Assembly (NCBI RefSeq): GCF_029433105.1
Contig: NZ_JARNTW010000002.1
Location: forward strand, 289,744 to 353,743
DNA from: Runella sp. MFBS21
Lineage (GTDB): Bacteria; Bacteroidota; Bacteroidia; Cytophagales; Spirosomataceae
DNA length: 64,000 nt
Direction of reading: 5' to 3'
The position numbers and the translations under genes were made by a program. Below the pieces are notes generated by a model. It searched no databases and was not told the origin of the DNA. It worked only from the letters and a program-made list of their open reading frames with translations. Below, one piece after another: positions 1-7,757 of the stretch. The stretch's first letter is position 1, and each line of letters begins with the position of its first letter.

Positions 1-552
1 TACGAATACATCTACCAAAAAATGTTGGAGTAAATACATTCTCGAAAACCCTACCAGCGAGGCAGCTACCAGACACATAAACTTTAAAAAAGGGGATTTG
101 GCCCAAATGGCAATAAGGGCAAAAAAAGCAAAAGCAGAAGTAGTATGTCCTGACGGAAAACTATTCCATTGGCTTAGTTCTACCCCCGAAACAGTGTGTA
201 AATGCTGCATCATTCCCGAAAAATACTGAGCAGGGCGAGGTTCTTTGGGAAAACCAAAGTTTTTGATGAGTTGTGCCAATATCCCCGAAATAGCATAGGC
301 AGCGATGATGAGAGCCCCCTTGATTCGTGACCAATACATCAGGATAAGACCTACACCGATGCAAAAAATCCCATCGCCTACGTGAGTATAATATTTGAAA
401 AACACATCCGCCCATGTACTATGATGTCGATTGATTTCTAGACTAATGATGCCTTGTCGATACAGAAGCTGATAAGTGCCCAATACTAGCAAGAGAAGGC
501 AATAAGGTGCGATAAAAGGTAAGTTGTAACGTAGCGCGCGAAAAAAGTTCAT
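1..552 (-). CDS. PAP2 superfamily phosphatase, partial (C-terminus off the left edge)
   Basis: Reading the minus strand from the ATG at 552 gives 184 residues with no stop before the window edge. The membrane protein has about four hydrophobic segments and the three PAP2 phosphatase motifs: KNFGFPKEPRP (residues 97-107, a slightly long KXnRP motif), PSGH (133-136) and SRX5HX3D (S170, R171, H177, D181). These residues form the phosphatidic-acid-phosphatase/vanadium haloperoxidase active site, so a membrane lipid phosphate or undecaprenyl-pyrophosphate phosphatase role is likely; the exact substrate cannot be told. A TAnnTTTG-like element (TATCTTTG, minus strand of 557-564) lies only four bases before the start codon. 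Gene is divergent from the secreted protein at 629. Confidence 0.9.
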   Translation of the reverse strand, partial: MNFFRALRYNLPFIAPYCLLLLVLGTYQLLYRQGIISLEINRHHSTWADVFFKYYTHVGDGIFCIGVGLILMYWSRIKGALIIAAYAISGILAQLIKNFGFPKEPRPAQYFSGMMQHLHTVSGVELSQWNSFPSGHTTSAFAFFALIAIWAKSPFLKFMCLVAASLVGFSRMYLLQHFLVDVFV

Positions 553-628
553 GATGCAAAGATAGGCCACTTGAAAATAAAATTACCATCTTTACGTTGT
601 GTATGCGTTTACAACTTTTCAAATTTTT

Positions 629-1459
629 ATGAAAAAACTATTCTTCTTCGGTTTGTTTAGTACTTTTTTGGTGAGCTTTCAGGCGGTGGCTCAAAAAGTA
701 CTCCAAGAGGTTATTGTGGAGTACGTGGTTTTTCGTACCAGCAATACGGTCAATAATCTGTTGGCAAAAAATAAACCTATCAAAGTTACACTTCCTAAAG
801 GTACAGCAGGGGCTTTTTATAGAATTACGGTTTACAACAACGAGAAAGTAAACACTTGGGATACTTTTTACAAGAATCTGCGGGTTATCAATCCTGATAC
901 TTTGAGCAAAGAAGGCTTTGATTTTAGGCCCTATTTGGCAGAACCCAACGGCGAATTGAGCGTAGATGTGGCTTTCTTTACGGACAAAAAAGCAGCGAGC
1001 GATTTTGACTCTGGCAAAGAAGCAACTGCCTGCTACAAAGTAGAAGATACCAAAACTGCAGTAGGTATGTTGGATAAAACTTGCGTGGGAGAAGAGTTGT
1101 ATTTTGTGGTAAAGAAAAAAGAAAAGTCAACCTTAGCGACGGTAAAAGTCGAAATAGTAGCTTTGGCCGACATCGCCACCGACCCTGTCAATGATCGTTA
1201 CCCTTTTTCAATTCAAAACGAACTTAGTAACGAAATCGCCTATGAAGTAAGCGGAGACCGTATTAATTGGCAGGCATTTTTCTTACCTACCAAAAAGAAG
1301 GCCGAATTTAAACTTGCTGATAGCCAAGTGTATATGAGAATAAGCACCGTTGACAAAGCAAGTGAAGAATACAAAGTAGAATCGGGCAAAAAGTACCGGT
1401 TGTATTGGAACAAGGATAAAAATAGCATTGATTTAGGCGAAATATCCCCTAAAAAATAA
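629..1459 (+). CDS. secreted protein of unknown function
   Basis: 276 residues. I chose the ATG at 629 over an in-frame GTG at 599 because it gives a clean Sec signal peptide (MKKLFFFGLFSTFLVSFQ followed by AVAQ). The mature part has no motif I recognise; it alternates beta-strand-like stretches and contains two cysteines near the middle (ATACYKVEDTK, MLDKTCVGEE) that could form a disulphide. It is probably periplasmic or surface exposed. It stands alone, followed 15 bases later by a terminator hairpin. Reality of the gene is supported by length, signal peptide and codon usage; function is unknown. Confidence 0.75.
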   Translation: MKKLFFFGLFSTFLVSFQAVAQKVLQEVIVEYVVFRTSNTVNNLLAKNKPIKVTLPKGTAGAFYRITVYNNEKVNTWDTFYKNLRVINPDTLSKEGFDFRPYLAEPNGELSVDVAFFTDKKAASDFDSGKEATACYKVEDTKTAVGMLDKTCVGEELYFVVKKKEKSTLATVKVEIVALADIATDPVNDRYPFSIQNELSNEIAYEVSGDRINWQAFFLPTKKKAEFKLADSQVYMRISTVDKASEEYKVESGKKYRLYWNKDKNSIDLGEISPKK

Positions 1460-1473
1460 TCATTCTCAGATAG

Positions 1474-1510
1474 AACCCCGGCTGCGTTCAAAACGCAGCC
1501 AGGGTTTTTT
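1474..1510 (+). terminator. intrinsic terminator / AACCC-type palindrome
   Basis: AACCC, then GGCTGCGTT, loop CAA, AACGCAGCC, then GGGTT running into six or more T. Nine perfect inner base pairs plus an outer AACCC/GGGTT pairing. It ends the gene at 629-1459. The outer arms and the TTCAAAA centre are shared with the palindrome at 47516-47548. Confidence 0.85.
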
Positions 1511-1515
1511 GTACG

Positions 1516-1767
1516 CTACTCGGGGGTGTTGGTAGTACCAAGCTGTTTTGCCCAACGCGCCATGATAGGTGCTTCAAGTCGTTTTTCGCGGTATTCGTCG
1601 GGGTTCATGATTGGAATACCATACACAATGGGATAATATCGCGAACAAGCAGGGCAGGAAAGTAAGCCTTCGATGATGTTTTGGTTGACATCCTGGGTAA
1701 TGATTGTCAGCTTGAGATCTTGTTTATCAAACGGACAGCAAAGTTTATGAATGAGCGTTGCTTTCAT
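1516..1767 (-). CDS. Trm112-like zinc-binding protein
   Basis: 83 residues. Two CxxC-type elements (LCCPFDKQDL near residues 9-18 and CPACSRYYPIVYGIPIM near 38-54) match the Trm112/YcaR family (PF03966): small zinc-finger proteins which in eukaryotes and archaea bind and activate SAM-dependent methyltransferases. It is the last gene of a four-gene operon whose first gene is such a methyltransferase, and its start overlaps the end of the ThiE-like gene by 23 bases. I infer that it is the partner of that methyltransferase. Standalone bacterial members are usually about 60 residues; this one has a C-terminal extension of about 30 residues. Confidence 0.85.
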   Translation of the reverse strand: MKATLIHKLCCPFDKQDLKLTIITQDVNQNIIEGLLSCPACSRYYPIVYGIPIMNPDEYREKRLEAPIMARWAKQLGTTNTPE

Positions 1768-2398
1768 GGTTGAGGAAATGATTTTTAAATTGGATAGTAG
1801 TTTTAAATGGGTCGTCTGATTTCATAATGCCCGAAATCAACGCCACGCCATCAATACCGCAAGGAATAAGCGAATCAATATTGCCTAAGCTAATACCACC
1901 TGCCACAAAAATGGGAAGTGGAGTAGAGGCTCGCGCTTGTATGACGGTGGCGGGCTGGACGATTTCACAAGAATCAGCAGCAGAAGTAGGAAACATCGAG
2001 CAAAAAGAAACATAATCAAACCCTTGTTGGGTAGCCCAGTGTACTGTAGATAAATCGTTGCCGCACGTAATTCCCTTCAAAAAAGGTCTAGCAATTTCTT
2101 TTTGTATCAGGGGTAGGTGGGAGGGAGGTGCATCAAAATGAACGCCGTCAAGGTGGGAATTTTTTAACAACTCCCAATGATGGTTGATAAAAACAGGAAC
2201 TTCATACTCATGCGCTAGAGCCGTAATAGCCTCAATATATCCCTCTTTAGAAGTATCGGGCAGCCAATGATCCCAAATTTGTACGGTGCTGATGCCGGCT
2301 TTAAGAGCTTGTTCTAGGCGCGGCAACGTAAATGAAAGTTCCCATGCAGGGTCAATGACGAGATAAATACCTCCCGTAATTTTTTTTAAATCATTCAT
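1745..2398 (-). CDS. ThiE/TenI-like thiamine phosphate synthase family protein
   Basis: 217 residues with the TIM-barrel pattern of ThiE/TenI: YLVIDP at the first strand, DGVHF (usually DGVHLGQ), FPTSAAD (usually FPTxTK) as the phosphate/pyrophosphate loop, FVAGGI and GIDGVALISGI at the C-terminal phosphate site. Canonical ThiE joins HMP-PP and thiazole phosphate to thiamine monophosphate. The GQxD and T-K residues of true ThiE have been replaced here, so it may have a related but altered activity. It overlaps the upstream PurM-like gene by 4 bases and sits behind a TPP riboswitch, which ties it to thiamine metabolism. Confidence 0.85.
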   Translation of the reverse strand: MNDLKKITGGIYLVIDPAWELSFTLPRLEQALKAGISTVQIWDHWLPDTSKEGYIEAITALAHEYEVPVFINHHWELLKNSHLDGVHFDAPPSHLPLIQKEIARPFLKGITCGNDLSTVHWATQQGFDYVSFCSMFPTSAADSCEIVQPATVIQARASTPLPIFVAGGISLGNIDSLIPCGIDGVALISGIMKSDDPFKTTIQFKNHFLNHESNAHS

Positions 2399-3456
2399 GT
2401 GAGTCCTTGCTTAAGTGCGTTGAAAAAGGCGGCCCAATAAGGGTCGGTATCAGGTGGAATAATATTTTGGCTTCCTTGAGCAGACAGCAACTGAACCCCT
2501 TCAGAAGGAACTGTAAATCTACCTACACAAGTAGCGGCGATATGATTTTCTTCCAAGGTTTTGAGCAGTGCGGCAGTACTATTGGGAACTACCGCCATAA
2601 TCATACTGCCGGCGCCTACGCAATAGGCAGGGTCGATATTGAAAATCCTACAAACACTTTGAGGAATATTCCCAAGGGGCAAACGCTCTGCTTCTACCAA
2701 AGCACCACAGCCCGATGCTACGGCCATTTCGTATATCGCCCCCAAAATCCCCCCTTCCGTCACGTCGTGCATGGCGGTGATTGATTTTGGGGTATGGTGA
2801 TTAAAGTGAGCCGCAATAAGTGCTTCAGGAAGACTACTAGTTTGGTAAAACAAAGAGGAGGCTTCCTGATATACTTCGTTTCCACCCAGATTCTTGACGG
2901 TGTTGGGAAAACTTCGCGCCAAAATAGAAGTAGCTACCAAAGCGGCTTGCTTCGTCACCACTATATCTTGTCCTGGCTGCGCCCATTTGCTACATAGCAT
3001 TTGACCTTTGGGCGCGGTGGCAATCATGGTGCCACCTCCCGCAATAGAGGAGTCTAGGCCCTGAAACCTGCCCGTATGCCCTCCCGTGATAGCCACGCCT
3101 ATCTGTTGGCAAAAAGAGTGGATATACTGCCAATATACCTCAAAATCATGGGCAGAGACATAAGAGGGAAGGTTAAGGACAAATTGGGCGTACTGAGGGG
3201 CAATACCAGTGGTAGCCATATCATTGGCCATGAGATGTACCGATAGCCAAGCTGATTCTTCTAATCCCAAATTGGGAATATAAGACAGAGGGTCGCTGGT
3301 GAGGGCCATTTCATAGCCATTAGGTAAATCTATAATAGAGATATCGGTACCAAAACTGGGACCCACTCTTACTTCGGCACGAGCTGCACCGCAGTAGGGG
3401 AAAATCTGCGATTTGAAATCTTCGTCGGAGATTTTGCCCGTTTTTGTATCTTCCAT
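2395..3456 (-). CDS. AIR synthase-related (PurM/HypE/ThiL-fold) protein
   Basis: 353 residues. Shows the order of motifs of the PurM superfamily of ATP-dependent enzymes: GTDISII and LTSDP (N-terminal metal/ATP residues), MANDMATTGIAPQY, ITGGHTGRF glycine-rich loop, PGQDIVVTKQAAL, and MHDVTEGGILGAIYEMA. The last motif is closest to HypE/SelD/ThiL. HypE's C-terminal PRIC cysteine motif is absent, so a hydrogenase role is unlikely. ThiL (thiamine monophosphate kinase) belongs to this superfamily and the gene sits between a methyltransferase (3-base gap) and a ThiE-like gene under a TPP riboswitch, so a kinase or ATP-dependent step in thiamine metabolism is my inference. Confidence 0.85.
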   Translation of the reverse strand: MEDTKTGKISDEDFKSQIFPYCGAARAEVRVGPSFGTDISIIDLPNGYEMALTSDPLSYIPNLGLEESAWLSVHLMANDMATTGIAPQYAQFVLNLPSYVSAHDFEVYWQYIHSFCQQIGVAITGGHTGRFQGLDSSIAGGGTMIATAPKGQMLCSKWAQPGQDIVVTKQAALVATSILARSFPNTVKNLGGNEVYQEASSLFYQTSSLPEALIAAHFNHHTPKSITAMHDVTEGGILGAIYEMAVASGCGALVEAERLPLGNIPQSVCRIFNIDPAYCVGAGSMIMAVVPNSTAALLKTLEENHIAATCVGRFTVPSEGVQLLSAQGSQNIIPPDTDPYWAAFFNALKQGLT

Positions 3457-3459
3457 GTC

Positions 3460-4158
3460 TTATAAAAGTTTGACGTACAACCCAAAAAAATCGCCATACG
3501 GAATACTCCATTGCTGTAATGGAAACCACTTAGGAAGTCCTGTGCAGGTCCATTCTATGCTGTATTGGCGTCCTTTTAGAGCTTCGTCGATGATAGAAAT
3601 GAGATGATTAGGGGTATAAAAAGTCGCCGTTACGTAAAAAGGATTTTTCCCAAAAGCTTGCTGAATACGTCGGCGGGCTACTTTGGGCGAATTGCGATTC
3701 ATCATCCCAAACACAATACCATGCTTGCCTACGCGAGCAGCTTCGCGAATAACCTTCACAGGGTCGCGATAATATTCGAAGGTAGTGATGAAGGCTACGG
3801 CATCGAAAGTGTGGTCTTTGAAGGGCATATGATGAGAATCGGCCATGACCAAATCACCTTTGAAAAGATGCACCGCTTGTGCCAACATAAAAGGCGAAAT
3901 GTCGCCGCCTGAAGCCTCAATCCCAATCTGATGCCACCAACGAGTGAAGCGCGCGGTACCACAGCCAAATTCTAACAATGTCTTGACACGACTGTCTTTT
4001 GTGACGAGTTGCTCAATCACCTTCTTTTGCCATACTTCAGCACGTTTGTAGGGACCTTCGTACCACTGCTCGTAGGTATCAGTAAACTCCCGATTAAAAA
4101 ACCATTCTTTGCGGTTTTGCCAGTTGGTTAGGTCTTTTTTGACTAGTTCAAAGCTCAT
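3460..4158 (-). CDS. class I SAM-dependent methyltransferase
   Basis: 232 residues. Motif I (LLEFGCGTARFTRWW, about 61-75) and an acidic motif II region (GGDISPFML), followed by MADSHHMPFKDHTFDAVAFITTFEYY, are typical of the methyltransferase_11/25 families. Such enzymes methylate small molecules or proteins; the substrate cannot be read from the sequence. It is the first gene downstream of the TPP riboswitch and attenuator. A Trm112-like activator is encoded as the last gene of the same operon, suggesting that the two act as a heterodimer. Confidence 0.9.
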   Translation of the reverse strand: MSFELVKKDLTNWQNRKEWFFNREFTDTYEQWYEGPYKRAEVWQKKVIEQLVTKDSRVKTLLEFGCGTARFTRWWHQIGIEASGGDISPFMLAQAVHLFKGDLVMADSHHMPFKDHTFDAVAFITTFEYYRDPVKVIREAARVGKHGIVFGMMNRNSPKVARRRIQQAFGKNPFYVTATFYTPNHLISIIDEALKGRQYSIEWTCTGLPKWFPLQQWSIPYGDFFGLYVKLL

Positions 4159-4169
4159 AGTTTAGACAT

Positions 4170-4208
4170 AAAAAAAGCCACATCTCCCCGCAAGAGGGAA
4201 ATGTGGCT
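4170..4208 (-). terminator. riboswitch expression platform: intrinsic terminator
   Basis: On the minus strand AGCCACATTTCCC pairs with GGGGAGATGTGGCT (8 perfect outer pairs plus a C/G-rich inner stem), followed by a run of seven T and then the methyltransferase start codon 12 bases on. It lies 30 bases after the TPP aptamer. This is the expected arrangement for transcription termination when TPP is bound. Confidence 0.85.
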
Positions 4209-4238
4209 ATGTGTGTGATATGATAGTTTCTATTTGAC

Positions 4239-4312
4239 GCATTTCCTACGCTGGTCCTAACCAGTTCAGGTTCACGGGTATAATCTCAGCCTCCCAGGAG
4301 GCACCCCGATGC
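4239..4312 (-). promoter_or_regulatory. TPP riboswitch (THI element)
   Basis: The minus strand carries the conserved THI-box blocks in order: GCAUCGGGGUGCC, GGCUGAGA, ACCCGUGAACCUGA, CUGGUUAGGACCAGCGUAGGAAAUGC. The terminal GCAU/AUGC arms form P1, and CUGAGA and CCUGA are the TPP-binding loops. It precedes the methyltransferase/PurM-like/ThiE-like/Trm112-like operon and should switch it off when thiamine pyrophosphate is plentiful. Confidence 0.96.
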
Positions 4313-4326
4313 AAATTTTAGTATTA

Positions 4327-4356
4327 CAAATGTAAGCGCTTTGGTTTGTTTTTCAA
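4327..4356 (-). promoter_or_regulatory. Bacteroidota-type promoter of the TPP-controlled operon
   Basis: On the minus strand TTG (4354-4356), a 19-base spacer, then TACATTTG (4327-4334), matching the Bacteroidota sigma consensus TTTG / TAnnTTTG. Predicted transcription start is about 4320, eight bases before the riboswitch P1 stem. Confidence 0.7.
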
Positions 4357-4369
4357 GCTAAAAAGTATC

Positions 4370-5395
4370 TTAAAAATCTATTTTTGCGATTTGACCTTTA
4401 GCTCCTATTGTCCAGCAGCTGTTGTCGATGCAGGTTATAGCGTGCATTCCATTGGGGGTATCAGTGAGCGGTTGCCATGTTTGAGCGTTATCTTTGGAAA
4501 CCGCACTTCCAGCGGGGCCTACGGTCACTAACCATCCGTTTTTAAGCCTTGCTACAGCTTCTTTCAGCCCTGTGGGGGTAGTAGAAGTGGTTTTTTGCCA
4601 AGTCTTACCGCCATCTTTGGTGATGATTACATTCTCAAAATCCTCTTTTTCAGCTTTATAATTGCCACCTACGGCGATTCCATTTTTCAAATCCCAAAAA
4701 TGTAAACCAAAAACGCCTGAAGAAGCATCTGCTTTCATAGGGGTGTCGGTGACTTGCCAATGTAGCCCACGGTCAGTTGAGAAAAACACCCGAGCGCGGT
4801 CGGCACCGCCCGAACCTATCCATATATTACTTTTTCCAGCCACTACCATTGTAGAATTACTAGCGGCAAAGGAGGCTTCATTGGGTAGGTTGGAAGGTAG
4901 AGCAGCAGGCGAGAGGCGTTGCCATGTGTTGCCACCGTCGGAAGTTTTGAGAAGATAGAGGTGATTGTCGATAGGGTCGCCAAAAATGACGCCGTTTTTG
5001 GAATCCCAAAAAGCTATTCCATCCAAGAAAACGCCTTTTTGGGAGGTTTCCCACACTAGCTGCCAGCTGTTGCCAGCGTCGGTAGTGCGGTAGATTTTGG
5101 CTTGCCCTTCTTCGGCAAGTCCAGCACTGACGATGATGGCGTTTTGGGCATCCAACGCTTTGATACCTCTAAAATCTAGTTTTTCGGCTCCAATCACATG
5201 GATAACATTCCAAGTGGTACCACCGTCGGTGGTTCTTAAAACGGTGCCTTTGGAACCGCTTGCCCATATCACTTTGGCATTGACCGCCGAAATGGCTCTA
5301 AAACTTGATTCTGTCCCGCTTGGTTGGATACGCCATTGGGCAAAAAGTACCGTGGGAAAAAATATTCCTAAAAAAATGATGAAGCGTAAAAACAT
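4370..5395 (-). CDS. secreted Asp-box (BNR/YCF48-like) beta-propeller protein
   Basis: 341 residues from the ATG at 5395, chosen because it begins a clean signal peptide (MFLRFIIFLGIFFPTVLFAQ); an in-frame ATG at 5533 would overlap the divergent protease gene. Repeated Asp-box turns are visible: TTDGGTTW, TTDAGNSW, TSDGGNTW, STDRGLHW, TKDGGKTW, SKDNAQTW, i.e. six blades of a sialidase/Ycf48-like propeller. Such proteins are often annotated as oxidoreductases without good reason; no catalytic residues are evident. It is probably a periplasmic or outer surface binding or assembly protein. Its stop lies just before the promoter of the TPP operon. Confidence 0.85.
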   Translation of the reverse strand: MFLRFIIFLGIFFPTVLFAQWRIQPSGTESSFRAISAVNAKVIWASGSKGTVLRTTDGGTTWNVIHVIGAEKLDFRGIKALDAQNAIIVSAGLAEEGQAKIYRTTDAGNSWQLVWETSQKGVFLDGIAFWDSKNGVIFGDPIDNHLYLLKTSDGGNTWQRLSPAALPSNLPNEASFAASNSTMVVAGKSNIWIGSGGADRARVFFSTDRGLHWQVTDTPMKADASSGVFGLHFWDLKNGIAVGGNYKAEKEDFENVIITKDGGKTWQKTTSTTPTGLKEAVARLKNGWLVTVGPAGSAVSKDNAQTWQPLTDTPNGMHAITCIDNSCWTIGAKGQIAKIDF

Positions 5396-5437
5396 TTTGG
5401 TGGGTAGTTTGTCGTAATTGATAAAAGAGACGTAAAG

Positions 5438-5469
5438 TTTTGGGTATAAAGGGATTTGAAATAAATTTG
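5438..5469 (+). promoter_or_regulatory. Bacteroidota-type promoter of the S41 protease gene
   Basis: TTTTG (5438-5442), 19-base spacer, TAAATTTG (5462-5469). Matches TTTG-N19-TAnnTTTG. Predicted start about 5476, giving a leader of about 39 bases before the ATG at 5515. Confidence 0.65.
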
Positions 5470-5514
5470 GCCTCTGCTCGTTTTTGGTACGGGTCATAAA
5501 CCTTCTCAACAAAT

Positions 5515-6924
5515 ATGCAAAAATTAATTTCAAAAATAGCGCTTTTTAGTGCAGTTGGATTTTTAGTGAGTTTGAATGCCTGCAAACAAAAAGATGTATT
5601 GCAAGGCGATGCCCTTGTCAATGAATTTGTGGCGGTCAATATGGATTTTTGGTACTATTGGCGTGATAAAATTCCCGCTGGAGCGCTTGACAATAAAACC
5701 TTAGCTTCTGAAAACTACTTCAACTCATTGCTTTATACTTTTGATAAGCAAGCCCGCCCCGACGGTGACCGATTTTCGCGTTTTTTGACCAATGCCGAAA
5801 GCACGGAGGCGTCGCTGCTTGGAGAGTCAAAAACGACCGGTGCTCGCATAGCACTTTACAACAATAACGGCAACATTGCGGGCTTTGTGATGTATGTTTA
5901 TCCCGATTCGCCTGCCCAAAAAAGTGGTATCAAAAGGGGCGATATTTTTAGTAAAATAACCGTAGATGGCGAAATAGCGACCACTAGCAACTATGGGCAA
6001 CTTTTTGAAAAAGGGACCAATTATGTTTACACTTTGGGAAAAGTCGATAGTGGAAATTTTGTGAATACTGACCAAACTAAATCGGTAGTGGCGTTGCCTC
6101 TTCAAGAAGACCCCATGTTGCTTGATACTGTTTATACCAAAAACGATAAAAAAATTGGGTATCTAGTTTATAATCGTTTTTACTCAAAACCCAACAATAG
6201 TGATCAAGCGCTTTATGACCAAAAAATGGCTCGCATATTTGGGAAGTTCAAAGCGGCAGCAATCAACGAATTTGTGCTGGATTTGAGATACAACGGCGGT
6301 GGCTATATATCTACGGCGGTCGTTTTAGGGAGTTTTATTGCCAAAGGTGTGACAGATAAAACGGTGTTTTCCAAAGACGAATACAACTCAAAAGTAGCTC
6401 CTGAATTAGAGAAAAAACAAGGAAAAGAGTTTAATATCAACTACTTCCAAAGCAAGCCCGAAAATATTGGTAACAATCTTCAACGAGTATATGTGCTCGT
6501 GAGTGGCCGTACAGCTTCGGCAAGTGAGCTGGTGATTAATGCCCTTAAGCCTTTCATGGAGGTGGTTATCATTGGGGATGTCACAGTAGGAAAAAACGTA
6601 GGCTCTATCGTGATTAAAGATGACAAGAAAAGATTTGAGCAGGGCATGATGCCCATTGTCCTAAAAACTTTCAACTCGGCCGGAAAGTCTGATTATACGG
6701 CAGGTTTCGTGCCTAGCGTTACAGTCAAAGAATCTTTAGGTCAGCCTTTATATGCTTTTGGGGATTTGCGAGAGCCTTTACTTTCGGAAGCTTATTTTCA
6801 AATCACGGGTACTCGCAATGCTCGTAGGGGTATTGTGGAAACTATTGAGCTAGATAAGAAAGTGATAGCTCCTTTGGCAGTCGAAACAGAAATGATTGTA
6901 GAGAACCCTGGAATTACCTTTTAG
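5515..6924 (+). CDS. S41 family C-terminal processing peptidase, lipoprotein
   Basis: 469 residues. The N-terminus is a lipoprotein signal (SLNAC lipobox, Cys at residue 23). A PDZ-like segment (GFVMYVYPDSPAQKSGIKRGDIFSKI, about 125-150) precedes the S41 protease core: FVLDLRYNGGGYIS, then VSGRTASASELVINALKP with the nucleophilic serine, and IGDVTVGKNVGS with the catalytic lysine. The family cleaves exported proteins near their C-termini. It is anchored in the cell envelope. It is monocistronic, with a good promoter upstream and a hairpin terminator downstream. Confidence 0.93.
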   Translation: MQKLISKIALFSAVGFLVSLNACKQKDVLQGDALVNEFVAVNMDFWYYWRDKIPAGALDNKTLASENYFNSLLYTFDKQARPDGDRFSRFLTNAESTEASLLGESKTTGARIALYNNNGNIAGFVMYVYPDSPAQKSGIKRGDIFSKITVDGEIATTSNYGQLFEKGTNYVYTLGKVDSGNFVNTDQTKSVVALPLQEDPMLLDTVYTKNDKKIGYLVYNRFYSKPNNSDQALYDQKMARIFGKFKAAAINEFVLDLRYNGGGYISTAVVLGSFIAKGVTDKTVFSKDEYNSKVAPELEKKQGKEFNINYFQSKPENIGNNLQRVYVLVSGRTASASELVINALKPFMEVVIIGDVTVGKNVGSIVIKDDKKRFEQGMMPIVLKTFNSAGKSDYTAGFVPSVTVKESLGQPLYAFGDLREPLLSEAYFQITGTRNARRGIVETIELDKKVIAPLAVETEMIVENPGITF

Positions 6925-6942
6925 AGTATCATTATTATTACT

Positions 6943-6984
6943 ATGCCCTTTGACTATTACATATAATCAAAGGGCATTTGTGTT
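6943..6984 (+). terminator. intrinsic terminator, probably bidirectional
   Basis: ATGCCCTTTGA (6943-6953) pairs with TCAAAGGGCAT (6967-6977), 11 perfect pairs, followed by TTGTGTTTC. It separates the convergent S41 protease and ABC ATPase genes and could serve both. Confidence 0.75.
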
Positions 6985-7001
6985 TCTGTATATCGTTTTT
7001 C

Positions 7002-7718
7002 TCAAAGAGTAGTGAGGTGTTGAACTTTGGTAGGAGTAGGATTAATGATGTCGGATTCGACGAGCCCGTCGCGTAAGCGTATGATTCGGTGTGCATACTT
7101 GGCAATGTCGTCTTCGTGCGTGACCACTACAATCGTATTGCCTTTTTGATGAAGCTGGTCAAAGAGATCCATGATTTCGTAAGACGTTTTGGTATCGAGG
7201 TTACCGGTGGGTTCGTCGGCAAGCAAAATACTAGGGTCGTTTACAAGGGCACGAGCTACGGCTACACGTTGGCGTTGCCCACCCGAGAGTTCATTGGGGC
7301 GGTGGCCTGCTCGTTGTTCTAATCCTACGTTTTTGAGAGCAAGCATGGCTTTTTCGGTGCGTTGTGATTTGGTATAACCTGCATAAATAAGCGGGAGAGC
7401 GACATTTTCGAGCGAGGTCATTCGAGGAAGAAGGTTAAACGTCTGAAATACAAACCCGATTTCTTTGTTTCGAACTTCTGCCAACTCGTTTTCGCTCATG
7501 TCACTCACATCTTTACTGTTGAGTATATATTGGCCAGACGTGGGAGTATCAAGACACCCGATGATATTCATGAGGGTAGATTTTCCAGAACCTGATGGAC
7601 CCATAAAAGCGACGTATTCTCCTTTGTTGACAGAAATAGTAACGTCTTTTAGGGCTTCAATGACTTCACTACCCATGATGTAGCGCTTAGCGATATGTGA
7701 GGTTTCGATGATTTTCAT
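7002..7718 (-). CDS. ABC transporter ATP-binding protein, MacB/LolD type
   Basis: 238 residues. Walker [10 protein letters not shown] (40-48), Q-loop [10 protein letters not shown] (89-98), signature LSGGQRQR (144-151), Walker B ILLADEP (164-170) and H-loop THEDD. Closest to the MacB/LolD/FtsE class, whose partner permeases move lipoproteins, peptides or macrolides by mechanotransmission. No permease gene lies next to it, so the partner must be encoded elsewhere. The following gene (serine hydrolase, ends 8849) is on the same strand upstream with 39 bases between, so the two may be co-transcribed. Confidence 0.93.
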   Translation of the reverse strand: MKIIETSHIAKRYIMGSEVIEALKDVTISVNKGEYVAFMGPSGSGKSTLMNIIGCLDTPTSGQYILNSKDVSDMSENELAEVRNKEIGFVFQTFNLLPRMTSLENVALPLIYAGYTKSQRTEKAMLALKNVGLEQRAGHRPNELSGGQRQRVAVARALVNDPSILLADEPTGNLDTKTSYEIMDLFDQLHQKGNTIVVVTHEDDIAKYAHRIIRLRDGLVESDIINPTPTKVQHLTTL

Positions 7719-7757
7719 GACTGGTTTGGTAGCGTGCTTTTGTGTGATGATTCGATT

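Noticed and set aside
2395-3456. Hydrogenase maturation protein HypE
   Set aside because: The fold fits but the terminal cysteine motif used by HypE is lacking, no hydrogenase or hyp genes are near, and the gene sits under a TPP riboswitch.
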